A stretch of 64,000 nt of DNA, taken from the NCBI GenBank assembly GCA_046330285.1, contig JAXLSX010000002.1, positions 399,288 to 463,287 of the forward strand, read 5' to 3'. This stretch comes from RHKX01 sp046330285 (GTDB taxonomy: Bacteria; Actinomycetota; Thermoleophilia; Solirubrobacterales; 70-9). The notes beneath the pieces were generated by a model. The model ran no database searches, had not been told where the DNA came from, and worked only from the letters and a program-made list of their open reading frames with translations. Of the stretch, positions 34,355 through 42,059 are shown in pieces (positions within the stretch are counted from its first letter, which is position 1; each line of letters opens with the position of its first letter). A program made the translations under genes and the position numbers.

Positions 34355-34712
34355 GGCGGATCGGCTGGCGCCGGGGCCCGCACGCAGGGTGCGAGTTGGT
34401 TCAGCTGGGGAATGGGGATCTGGGTGGACGGCTCCCGGCGGGCGCGAGGATCGGTGGATGGCAGGAGTGGGACCTGTGAGGTTCGTTTGCTGCCACCGGG
34501 CGGGCCGGAGCACCGGTTTCGTCACCCATTGGGCCGTTTCCGGCGGTGAACTAACGAAACCGGCGCCATGGCACCCATAAGGTCACTTCAGGCAGCGGAT
34601 CAAGCGGCCGAGTAACGAAACCGGCGTAACCGACCCCCTCCCCAGCCAAACTCGTCGCCCTGCCACCCCGAGTGCGCCGTTCAGCCAGCCGCCTGCAGCA
34701 GCCGGCGAGGCC
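34355..34712. repeat. Non-coding gap with ACGAAACCGG repeats
   Basis: I see no credible gene in these 358 bases. The ten-base core ACGAAACCGG occurs three times: inverted at 34513-34522 and direct at 34554-34563 and 34615-34624; the two direct copies share TAACGAAACCGGCG. The stretch lies between the kinase terminator and the rnj stop. Function unknown: protein-binding sites or remains of a small repeat element. Confidence 0.45.
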
Positions 34713-36380
34713 CTAGACCTCGATTACGACCGGCAGGACCATCGGGCGCCGCTTCAGGCGCTTGTAGACGAACTTGGCCACCGCGTCGTGGACGTCCTGG
34801 CGGATCAGGGCGGGCTCGCGGACGTGGCCCTCGAGGGCGTCCTCGAGCTTGTCCTCGACGACGTCGGCGATCTCGTCGATGAGGCGGTCGGCATCGTCGC
34901 CGGCGCCCATCGGGACGCCGCGGAAGGTGATCTCGGGGTCGGCCGCCACCTCGCCGTCCTCGAGCGAGACGGTTGCGACCACGATCACGAGGCCGTCGGC
35001 CGAGAGCGTGCGTCGGTCGCGGAGGGCCGCGTCGTCGGGCTCGCCGAGCTCGAGACCGTCGACGAAGATCATGCCGGCGCCGATGTCGTCGCCGAGGCGG
35101 GCACCCTTGTCGTCGATCTCGAGTGGGACGCCGTTGCGGGTGCGGAAGATGCGGTCGCTCTCAATTCCGACCGACTCGGCCAGCTGGGCGTGCAGCCGGA
35201 TCCGCTTGAAGTCTCCGTGCATCGGCATGACGTAGCGCGGCCGGGTCAGGTTGAGCATCAGCTTCATGTCCTCCTGGTACCCGTGGCCGGAGGCGTGGAT
35301 CGGCGCGTCGGCGGCCGTGATCACGCGAGCGCCGATCTCGAAGATCCGGTCGACCGTCTCGTTGACGGAGCGCTCGTTGCCGGGTACCGGAGTCGCCGAG
35401 AAGACGACCGTGTCGCCGGAATGGAGCTGGACGTCGCGATGCTCGCCGTGCGCCATCCGCCGCAGCGCCGAGAGCGGCTCCCCCTGGCTGCCGGTCGAGA
35501 TCGCGATCACCTCCTCGTCCGGGTAGTCCTCGATCTCGCGCGGCTGGATCAGCAGGCCCTCGGGCGCGTTGGCGATCCCGAGGTTCGAGGCGATGTTGAA
35601 GTTCTTCCGCATCGAGCGGCCCACGAGCGCGACCTTGCGCCCGAGTGCGTCGGCGGCGTCGACGACCTGCTGGACGCGATGGACGTTCGAGGCGAAGCAG
35701 GTGACGATGATCCGCCCGTCGCAGCGCGAGAAGGTCTCGAGCAACGCCGGTCCGACGCTGGCCTCCGACATCGCGACGCCCGGGCGGTCGGCGTTCGTCG
35801 AATCGCCGCAGAGACAGAGCAGGCCCTCGTCCCCGAGCCGCGCGAGCCGGGCGAAGTCGGCGGGCCTGCCGTCGACGGGGGTCTGGTCGAACTTGTAGTC
35901 GCCGGTGATCAGGACGGTCCCCACCGGGCTCGTCACCGCGACGGCGCAGGCGTCTGGGATCGAGTGCGACATGTGGACCATCTCGATCTCGAACGGCCCG
36001 GCGCTGACCCGTTCGCCCGGGGGCAGGTCCCGCAGCGGGACCTCCTTGAGCTTGTGCTCCTCGAGCTTCGAGCGGACCATCCCGACCGTGAGCCGGCCGC
36101 CGTAGATGGCGGGTGGGATCCCGATCTCGCGGAGGACGTAGGGAAGGGCTCCGACGTGGTCCTCGTGACCGTGGGTGAGGACGATCGCCTCGATGTCGTC
36201 GAGCCGGTCGCGGAGGTAGGAGAAGTCGGGCAGGACGAGGTCGATGCCGAGCATCTCGGCCGTCGGGAACATCAGCCCCGTGTCGACGACCACGATCCGG
36301 CCGTCGTACTCGATGACGGTCATGTTCTTGCCGATCTCGCCGAGGCCGCCGAGCGGCAGGATCTTCAGCCGGCCGCTCAC
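34713..36380 (-). CDS. rnj: Ribonuclease J
   Basis: A 555-residue metallo-beta-lactamase/beta-CASP nuclease with 5'-3' exonuclease and endonuclease activity. The metal motif HGHEDHVG lies at about 74-81, followed by further ligands in HSIPDACA and TGDYKFD, the beta-CASP region with GSQGEP, and the C-terminal MHGDFKR. The ATG overlaps the dapA stop (ATGA), a dapA-rnj pairing common in actinobacteria. Confidence 0.96.
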   Translation of the reverse strand: MSGRLKILPLGGLGEIGKNMTVIEYDGRIVVVDTGLMFPTAEMLGIDLVLPDFSYLRDRLDDIEAIVLTHGHEDHVGALPYVLREIGIPPAIYGGRLTVGMVRSKLEEHKLKEVPLRDLPPGERVSAGPFEIEMVHMSHSIPDACAVAVTSPVGTVLITGDYKFDQTPVDGRPADFARLARLGDEGLLCLCGDSTNADRPGVAMSEASVGPALLETFSRCDGRIIVTCFASNVHRVQQVVDAADALGRKVALVGRSMRKNFNIASNLGIANAPEGLLIQPREIEDYPDEEVIAISTGSQGEPLSALRRMAHGEHRDVQLHSGDTVVFSATPVPGNERSVNETVDRIFEIGARVITAADAPIHASGHGYQEDMKLMLNLTRPRYVMPMHGDFKRIRLHAQLAESVGIESDRIFRTRNGVPLEIDDKGARLGDDIGAGMIFVDGLELGEPDDAALRDRRTLSADGLVIVVATVSLEDGEVAADPEITFRGVPMGAGDDADRLIDEIADVVEDKLEDALEGHVREPALIRQDVHDAVAKFVYKRLKRRPMVLPVVIEV

Positions 36381-37246
36381 GCCACGACCTCGAGTCCGGC
36401 CGCCTCGAGTGCCGACCGGACGACCTCGCGCTGACCCTCGTCGAGCGGGACCATCGGCAGTCGCATGCGCTCCGAGCAGATTCCGAGCATCTGCAGCGCG
36501 CCCTTCAGCGGCATCGGGTTGGTGGTGACGCCCAGGGCCTCGTAGATCGGCGCCAAGCCCTCGTCGATCTCGCGCGCCGCTTCCGGCTCGCCCGCCCGGA
36601 AGCGCTCGTAGACGGCCGCCATCTGCGGTCCGACGATGTGGGAGGCGACGGTGATCCCGCCGGTCCCCCCCAACTCGAGGGCGCGAAGGAAGTCGTTGTC
36701 GTTGCCGGCGAGGACGTCGAGTCCCTCGATCGGGCCCAGCTCGGCGTCGTTCGCCTGCTTGAGGGCGGCGACGTCATCGATCTCGGCGAGCTCGGCGAGC
36801 AGCTCGGGCGGCATGTTCACGACCGTCCGCGAGGGGATGTTGTAGATCACGATCGGCTTCTCCGTGCAGGCGGCGATCGCGGCGACGTGAGCCTTGATCC
36901 CGGCCGCGTTCGGCTTGTTGTAGTAGGGCGTTACGACCAGCATCGCGTCGGCGCCGGCCTCATCGGCCGCCCGGGTGAGACCGACCGAGTGCCGGGTGTC
37001 GTTGGTGCCGCTGCCGCAGATCAGGAAGGCGTCGGGCCCGACCTCCGCGCGCACGGAGCGGAGCAGGTCGATCTGCTCCTCGTCGGTCAGGGTCGCCGCC
37101 TCACCGGTCGTGCCGGCGACGACGAGCCCGTCGGAGCCGTTCTCGAGCAGGTACGTTGCGAGCTTCGCGGCCGCGCGGTGGTCGACCTCGCCGTCGCCGT
37201 CGAACGGCGTCGCCATTGCGGTGAGGACACCGCTGAATCTAGTCAT
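36377..37246 (-). CDS. dapA: 4-hydroxy-tetrahydrodipicolinate synthase
   Basis: A 289-residue aldolase-type enzyme condensing pyruvate with aspartate semialdehyde, the first step specific to lysine/diaminopimelate. The Schiff-base Lys163 (VAALKQAN) and Tyr135 (VIYNIPSRT) are present, as are the GTTGEAATL and GSGTNDT blocks. ATG 37246 lies six bases after TAACCT, so the dapA-rnj mRNA is probably leaderless. Confidence 0.95.
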   Translation of the reverse strand: MTRFSGVLTAMATPFDGDGEVDHRAAAKLATYLLENGSDGLVVAGTTGEAATLTDEEQIDLLRSVRAEVGPDAFLICGSGTNDTRHSVGLTRAADEAGADAMLVVTPYYNKPNAAGIKAHVAAIAACTEKPIVIYNIPSRTVVNMPPELLAELAEIDDVAALKQANDAELGPIEGLDVLAGNDNDFLRALELGGTGGITVASHIVGPQMAAVYERFRAGEPEAAREIDEGLAPIYEALGVTTNPMPLKGALQMLGICSERMRLPMVPLDEGQREVVRSALEAAGLEVVA

Positions 37247-37252
37247 GGACTG

Positions 37253-37258
37253 AGGTTA
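37253..37258 (-). promoter_or_regulatory. -10 box TAACCT of dapA-rnj
   Basis: TAACCT, six bases, then ATG 37246; overlaps the 3' end of the amidase gene, so dapA may be made both from readthrough and from its own promoter. Confidence 0.55.
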
Positions 37259-38719
37259 GCCCGCCGCTGCGAACACCGGCGGCGTCCGGTCCGCCCAGGG
37301 AGCGGCCTTCTCGAGCTGGGCCGCGATCCGGATCAGCAGGTCTTCGCGGCCGAGCGGCGCCGCGAACTGGCTGCCGACGGGGACACCGTCGTCGGTCCAG
37401 TGCAGCGGCACGTTGATGCCGGGCTGGCCGGTCAGGTTGAACAGCGCCGTGAACGCGCCCGAGGGCAGGCAGCGGTGGTAGGCCGCGAGATCGGGAAGAG
37501 AGGTGTCGATCTCGCCCAGCTTCGGTGCGACCTCCGCCATCGTCGGCGTCAGCAGCAGGTCGTAGCCCGACTCGAACCAGCCGGCGACCATCCGCGAGAG
37601 CGCCTGGTGGAGGCCGACGTCGAGCAGGTAGCGCGCTCCGCTCCGTTCGTGGCCGATCGCCGCCATGTCCCACGTCAGCTTCTCGACGTCGTCCTCGGTG
37701 ATGGCCCGCCCGAGCAGCATCCCGAGCTGCGTCAGCGTCGCCGCCTGACCAGCCGCCCAGCGCGTCAGGAAGCTGTCCTCGAGGCCGGGAGCGCCCTCGC
37801 CGACCATCAGGATGTCCCCGATCGTGACCCGTTCGACCGAGTGGCCGAGCGATTCGGCGAGCTTGGCCGCCTTGTCGGCGGCCTCGACGCAGTCCGCCGC
37901 GACCTCGACGCCATCGATCGGCGAGCTGTCGAGGAGCCCGATCCGGAGGCCGCCGGACTCGTCCTGGAGCTCGTCGGTGTAGGGGCGCAGCGGCGCCGGG
38001 GCAACGTAGGGATCGCCGGGTGCAGCGCCGTGGACCGCCTCGAGCAGCCGGGCGGTGTCTCGGACCGAGCGCGAGACGCAGAGCTCGACGGTCACGCCGG
38101 ACATGACGTCGCCGATCAGCGGGCCCTCGCTGGTCCGCTGCCGCGACGGCTTCAGCCCGACGAGGCCGTTGTTCGAAGCAGGGATCCGGATCGAGCCGCC
38201 GCCGTCATTGGCGTGCGCCATCGGGACGATGCCCGCCGCCACCGCCGCCCCCGAGCCGCCGCTCGAGCCACCCGGCGTGCGGGTCGTGTCCCAGGGGTTC
38301 TTCGTTGCCCCGTAGGCCTTCGGCTCGGTCGTCGCGACGATGCCGAGCTCGGGGGTGTTGGTCTTGCCGATCGTCACGAGGCCCGCGGCCTTGAAGCGCT
38401 GCGCGAGGGTCGTGTCGAGCGGCGAGTGGAAGTTGGCCTCCTTCAGCACGTTCATGCCGAGGTGGAGCGGCTGACCCGCGTTCGCCGCGCCGAGGTCCTT
38501 GAGCAGGAACGGGACGCCCTTGAACGGCCCGTCGGCCAGTTCGCCTGCGGCCTCCTCGCGCGCCGACTCGGAGAGGTCGTGGATCACCGCGTTGATCTCC
38601 GGGTTGACCTGCTCGGCGCGCGCGATCGCGGCGTCGATCAGCTCGGCCGGGCTGGCCTGACCGGAGCTGACCAGCTCCGCCTGGGCGGTGGCATCCATAC
38701 GTGCGAGGTCGTCGCTCAA
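37256..38719 (-). CDS. Amidase signature family enzyme
   Basis: A 487-residue amidase. The Ser-cisSer-Lys triad is carried by LLKDLG (Lys) and the GGSSGGSGAAVAAG signature; SIRIPASNNGLVGLKPS follows. The family covers nylon-oligomer, fatty-acid-amide and general amide hydrolases as well as GatA; without gatB/gatC nearby GatA is unlikely. I start at TTG 38719, which has an AAGGAAG ribosome binding site; ATG 38698 is an alternative. It sits between dapB and dapA on the same strand. Confidence 0.88.
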   Translation of the reverse strand: MSDDLARMDATAQAELVSSGQASPAELIDAAIARAEQVNPEINAVIHDLSESAREEAAGELADGPFKGVPFLLKDLGAANAGQPLHLGMNVLKEANFHSPLDTTLAQRFKAAGLVTIGKTNTPELGIVATTEPKAYGATKNPWDTTRTPGGSSGGSGAAVAAGIVPMAHANDGGGSIRIPASNNGLVGLKPSRQRTSEGPLIGDVMSGVTVELCVSRSVRDTARLLEAVHGAAPGDPYVAPAPLRPYTDELQDESGGLRIGLLDSSPIDGVEVAADCVEAADKAAKLAESLGHSVERVTIGDILMVGEGAPGLEDSFLTRWAAGQAATLTQLGMLLGRAITEDDVEKLTWDMAAIGHERSGARYLLDVGLHQALSRMVAGWFESGYDLLLTPTMAEVAPKLGEIDTSLPDLAAYHRCLPSGAFTALFNLTGQPGINVPLHWTDDGVPVGSQFAAPLGREDLLIRIAAQLEKAAPWADRTPPVFAAAG

Positions 38720-38754
38720 GATCGTCTTCCTTCGTCGGGGACTCGGGGGCGGGC

Positions 38755-39444
38755 CTAGAGTATGGCTTCGAGCCCGACCGTCAGCGGCTCGGGCAGGGTG
38801 CCGACGCGCCGGCATGCGAGGACGACGCCGGGCATGAAGGAGCTCCGGTCGATCGAGTCGTGGCGGATCGAGAGCGTCTGGCCCTCGCCGCCGAAGATCA
38901 CCTCCTGGTGGGCGACGAGCCCGGGGAGCCGCACCGAGTGGATCGGCTCATGGACGTTGGCTCCAGCTCCGGTGAGCAGCTCCGCCGTGCGGGCGGCCGT
39001 CCCGGAGGGCCTGTCGAGCTTGCGGTCATGGTGCAGCTCGATGATCTCGGCCTCCGGCATGAACTGGGCGATCCGCTGGCCCACCTCCATCATCAGGACG
39101 GCACCGATCGCGAAGTTCGGCGCGACGAACGCGCGACCCCCCTCTCCCCCGTTCCAGTGATCGGCGGCGCACTTGCGCAGCTTCTCGAGGTCGAACCCGG
39201 TGGTCCCGATCACCACGCTGACGCCCGCGTGCAGGCATTTGTGGGCATTGGGCAGCGCCTGGTCGGGGATCGTGAAGTCGACGACGACATCGGCGGCATC
39301 GAGGAACTCGCCGATCTCCGTCCCGAGCGACGGGTCCGCCCTGCCGGCGAGCTCGAGGCCCTCGGCGGCTTCGACCGCGTCGCAGACCGTCGCCCCCATC
39401 CGGCCCGCGGCACCGGCGACTGCGACTAGGATCGGGTCGGGCAT
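38755..39444 (-). CDS. dapB: 4-hydroxy-tetrahydrodipicolinate reductase
   Basis: A 229-residue NAD(P)H reductase for the second diaminopimelate-specific step. The nucleotide motif VAGAAGRMG is at 9-17, and the active-site ELHHDRKLDRPSGTA is intact. ATG 39444 is placed eight bases after TATGCT (39453-39458). This start codon overlaps that of the divergent gene as CATG; the longer open frame upstream would run through that gene. Confidence 0.94.
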   Translation of the reverse strand: MPDPILVAVAGAAGRMGATVCDAVEAAEGLELAGRADPSLGTEIGEFLDAADVVVDFTIPDQALPNAHKCLHAGVSVVIGTTGFDLEKLRKCAADHWNGGEGGRAFVAPNFAIGAVLMMEVGQRIAQFMPEAEIIELHHDRKLDRPSGTAARTAELLTGAGANVHEPIHSVRLPGLVAHQEVIFGGEGQTLSIRHDSIDRSSFMPGVVLACRRVGTLPEPLTVGLEAIL

Positions 39445-39458
39445 GCGTCGGCAGCATA
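39427..39458. promoter_or_regulatory. Interlocked divergent promoters of dapB and the delta-60 gene
   Basis: Two -10 boxes face each other across the shared CATG start (39442-39445): TAGGAT at 39427-39432 for the plus-strand gene lies inside dapB, and TATGCT at 39453-39458 for dapB lies inside the plus-strand gene. There is no spacer between the two coding regions. Confidence 0.5.
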
Positions 39459-40759
39459 CGACGAACCGCGACCGCTGCCGGACGCGTCGCGTCGCGGCCG
39501 TCGTCGGGGCGCTCGCCCTCGCGGCGGGGATCGCAGCTCCCGCCGGCGCAGCCGTCGCTCCCGACCCGGGCTTCGGCGGATCCGGCCTCGTCATGACCGA
39601 CTTCACGGGCGGTGAGGACGCAGCCGACGCGATCGCGATCTCTCCATCCGGAGGCGTCGTCGCAGCGGGATTCGGCGAGCTCGGCGATCCCGAACGCCCC
39701 CACGAGGCGGGCTTCGCGTTCGCCCGCTACACGGGGACCGGCTCACCCGACCCGTCCTTCTCGGGCGATGGGCGAACTCTGGCCGACTTCGGCTTCGTCA
39801 ACCAGGACGCCGAGGCGATCGCCGTCGCCGATGACGGCGGGATTGTCGGGGCGGGCACCATCACGACCTTCGACGGCACCACTTCGAGCATCGGCATCGC
39901 ACGGCTCATGGCCGACGGCACGCCCGATCCCGGGTTCGGCGAAGACGGCCTCGTCGTGCTCCACCCCGGAACCCTGTGCGCCCTCGGCGACGTCGCCTTC
40001 GACGCCGAGGGGCGGGTGGTCGTCCTGGCGGCGGCGAGCAGTAACCGCGGGTTCCGGCCGATCGTCATCAGGCTGCTGCCGAGCGGGGAGCTCGACGATT
40101 CCTTCGGCGGCGGCGGAATGGTCCGATTCGGCAAGCCGTTCAGCGACTCATATACGTCGCTCGCAATCGACGGGCGCGATCGGTTGCTGCTCGGCGGGCA
40201 GGCGCCGCGACGGTCGGGCACCCCGGGCCCCGCCGTCCGCCGGATGACCAGGGCCGGCGAGCTCGATCGCGGCTATGGGAAGGACGGGATCGCGCGCCCG
40301 ATGGGCGGCGGCGACGCGGACCTGGCGGACATCGCCCTCGACGGCTCCAGCGTCCTCGCCGCGGCGACCTGTGCCTGCGACGGCGGTCGCGACGACGACA
40401 TGGCGATCTCCCGCCTCAGCAACGGTGGCCGTCGTGACCGCTCCTTCGGGGACGGCGGACTGAGCGTGATCGGCTTCGGCCCGCGCGACGCCGAGGCGGC
40501 TTCGATCGCCGTCGATCCGGGGGGAAGAGCGGTCGCCGGCGGCACGGTCAGGAGCGGCGACCGGGATCTCTGGGCCCTCGCCCGCGTCACCCCCGGCGGC
40601 AAGCCGGATCGCTCCCTCGCCCGCGGCGGCGCGCTCAGCACCGATCTCGGCGGCGACGGCATCCGTGACGTCTCCGTGGATTCGCAGTCGCGGATCTACG
40701 CGGCTGGTCTCGGAGCCGGGCCGGACGGCTCCGACTTCGCCGTCGCCCGCTTCCGCTGA
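39443..40759 (+). CDS. Secreted delta-60 repeat (beta-propeller-like) protein
   Basis: A 438-residue protein with a signal peptide (basic residues 2-15, hydrophobic VAAVVGALALAAGIAAPAGA), so probably secreted. The mature part holds about seven copies of the delta-60 repeat, each with a D-x-S/G-F-G-x-x-G core: DPGFGGSG, DPSFSGDG, DPGFGEDG, DDSFGGGG, DRGYGKDG, DRSFGDGG and a worn DRSLARGG. Such repeats are thought to form a propeller. Function unknown. The ATG overlaps the dapB start. Confidence 0.85.
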   Translation: MRRQHTTNRDRCRTRRVAAVVGALALAAGIAAPAGAAVAPDPGFGGSGLVMTDFTGGEDAADAIAISPSGGVVAAGFGELGDPERPHEAGFAFARYTGTGSPDPSFSGDGRTLADFGFVNQDAEAIAVADDGGIVGAGTITTFDGTTSSIGIARLMADGTPDPGFGEDGLVVLHPGTLCALGDVAFDAEGRVVVLAAASSNRGFRPIVIRLLPSGELDDSFGGGGMVRFGKPFSDSYTSLAIDGRDRLLLGGQAPRRSGTPGPAVRRMTRAGELDRGYGKDGIARPMGGGDADLADIALDGSSVLAAATCACDGGRDDDMAISRLSNGGRRDRSFGDGGLSVIGFGPRDAEAASIAVDPGGRAVAGGTVRSGDRDLWALARVTPGGKPDRSLARGGALSTDLGGDGIRDVSVDSQSRIYAAGLGAGPDGSDFAVARFR

Positions 40760-40768
40760 GCCCGGTGG

Positions 40769-42049
40769 CTAAGCGGTCAGTGCGGCGCTGACCGGGGCGA
40801 CCGCGGTGCGGAAGCAGCCCTCGTCGGCGCCGATGCAGGCAGCCGATATCCGCTCCGGCGCGTAGAGCTCGGCGGCGAGCTCGGCGACGTCGTCGATCGT
40901 GACCGCGTCGATCTTGGCGATGATCTCGTCGAGGTCGTAGAGCGGCAGTCCGAAGAGGACGGCGCCCGCGTTTCGGCTCATCCGTGCCGAGGTCGACTCG
41001 AGGACGAGGACGGTCCTGCCCTTGACGTGCTCCTTGGCGCGGGCGAGCTCGTCGGCGCCGACCGGGGTCGACCGAAGCGACTCGAGCTCGGTGGCGATCA
41101 CGTCGCACGCCTCGGCGACGTTGTCCTCGCGCGTCCCGACGTACATCGCGACCGTGCCGCGGTCGGCGAACTGCGACGAATAGGACCCGACGGAATAGGC
41201 GAGACCGCGCTTCTCGCGGACCTCGCGGAAGAGCCGCGACGAGCTCGAGCCGCCGAGGATCGTGTCCATGACGTTGAGGACGAAGCGGCGCTCGTCGCTG
41301 CGGCTGATCCCGGGCGCGCCGAAGCAGATGTGGTACTGCTCGGTCTCCTTCGGGTAGAAGCTGAGCCTGCCCTCGGCGGCGGCCGGCCCGCCGTTGGAGC
41401 GTGCGACCTCGCCGTGGGCGGGCTGCATGTGCTCGCCGACGAGCTCAACGATGCGGTCGTGCTCGAGGTTGCCGCTCGCGGAAACGACGATGTTCGAGCT
41501 CACGTACCGGGCCTGGTGGTAGGCGGAGATGTCGGGGATCGGGATCGAGCCGATCACGTCCGCGGTGCCGAGGATCCGGCGCCCGAGCGGCGTGTCGCCG
41601 TAGATGGCGTCGGCGAGGACGTCGTGGACGCGGTCCGACGGCTCGTCCTCGTACATCGCGATCTCCTCGATCACGACCTGGCGCTCGGAGTCGATGTCCG
41701 GGAACGTCGGCTTCAGGAACATCTCGGCGAGCAGGTCGAGCGCCTTCTCCGTGTGCTCGTCGAGGAAGCGCGAGTAGAGGTGCGTCGTCTCCTTGCTCGT
41801 GGCGGCGTTCGTGGCCGCCCCGAGGCCGTCGAAGTACTCGGAGATCTCGATCGCCGAATACCGCGCGGTTCCCTTGAACAGCAGGTGCTCGAGGAAATGC
41901 GAGACGCCGGCCTGAGCCGGCGTCTCGTCACGCGATCCGGTGCGGACCCAGAGCCCGAGGGCGACGGAGCGGACCGAGGGGACGGCCTCGGTGACGACCT
42001 TGAGGCCGCCGTCCAGCTCGGTCAGCTCGACGCCTTCGGGAAGGTCCAC
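40769..42049 (-). CDS. M16-family zinc peptidase (PepR-like)
   Basis: A 426-residue processing-peptidase-like enzyme. The inverted zinc motif HFLEH is at 51-55 and the downstream Glu lies in VVIEEIAMYED. A second, catalytically silent half follows (about 215-426), with GLAYSVGSY and GRTVLVLES. GTG 42049 has AGGAG seven bases upstream, overlapping the pnp stop. pnp followed by this peptidase is a conserved actinobacterial pair (gpsI-pepR in mycobacteria). Substrate unknown. Confidence 0.9.
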   Translation of the reverse strand: MDLPEGVELTELDGGLKVVTEAVPSVRSVALGLWVRTGSRDETPAQAGVSHFLEHLLFKGTARYSAIEISEYFDGLGAATNAATSKETTHLYSRFLDEHTEKALDLLAEMFLKPTFPDIDSERQVVIEEIAMYEDEPSDRVHDVLADAIYGDTPLGRRILGTADVIGSIPIPDISAYHQARYVSSNIVVSASGNLEHDRIVELVGEHMQPAHGEVARSNGGPAAAEGRLSFYPKETEQYHICFGAPGISRSDERRFVLNVMDTILGGSSSSRLFREVREKRGLAYSVGSYSSQFADRGTVAMYVGTREDNVAEACDVIATELESLRSTPVGADELARAKEHVKGRTVLVLESTSARMSRNAGAVLFGLPLYDLDEIIAKIDAVTIDDVAELAAELYAPERISAACIGADEGCFRTAVAPVSAALTA

Positions 42050-42059
42050 GCGGGAGCTC

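Noticed and set aside
34353..34580. Small protein frames in the gap downstream of the kinase
   Set aside because: No ribosome binding site or leaderless box, biased composition, and the frame begins within the terminator tail.
37256..38719. Amidase as GatA of Glu-tRNA(Gln) amidotransferase
   Set aside because: No gatB or gatC nearby and sequence around the signature fits general amidases; left as amidase family.
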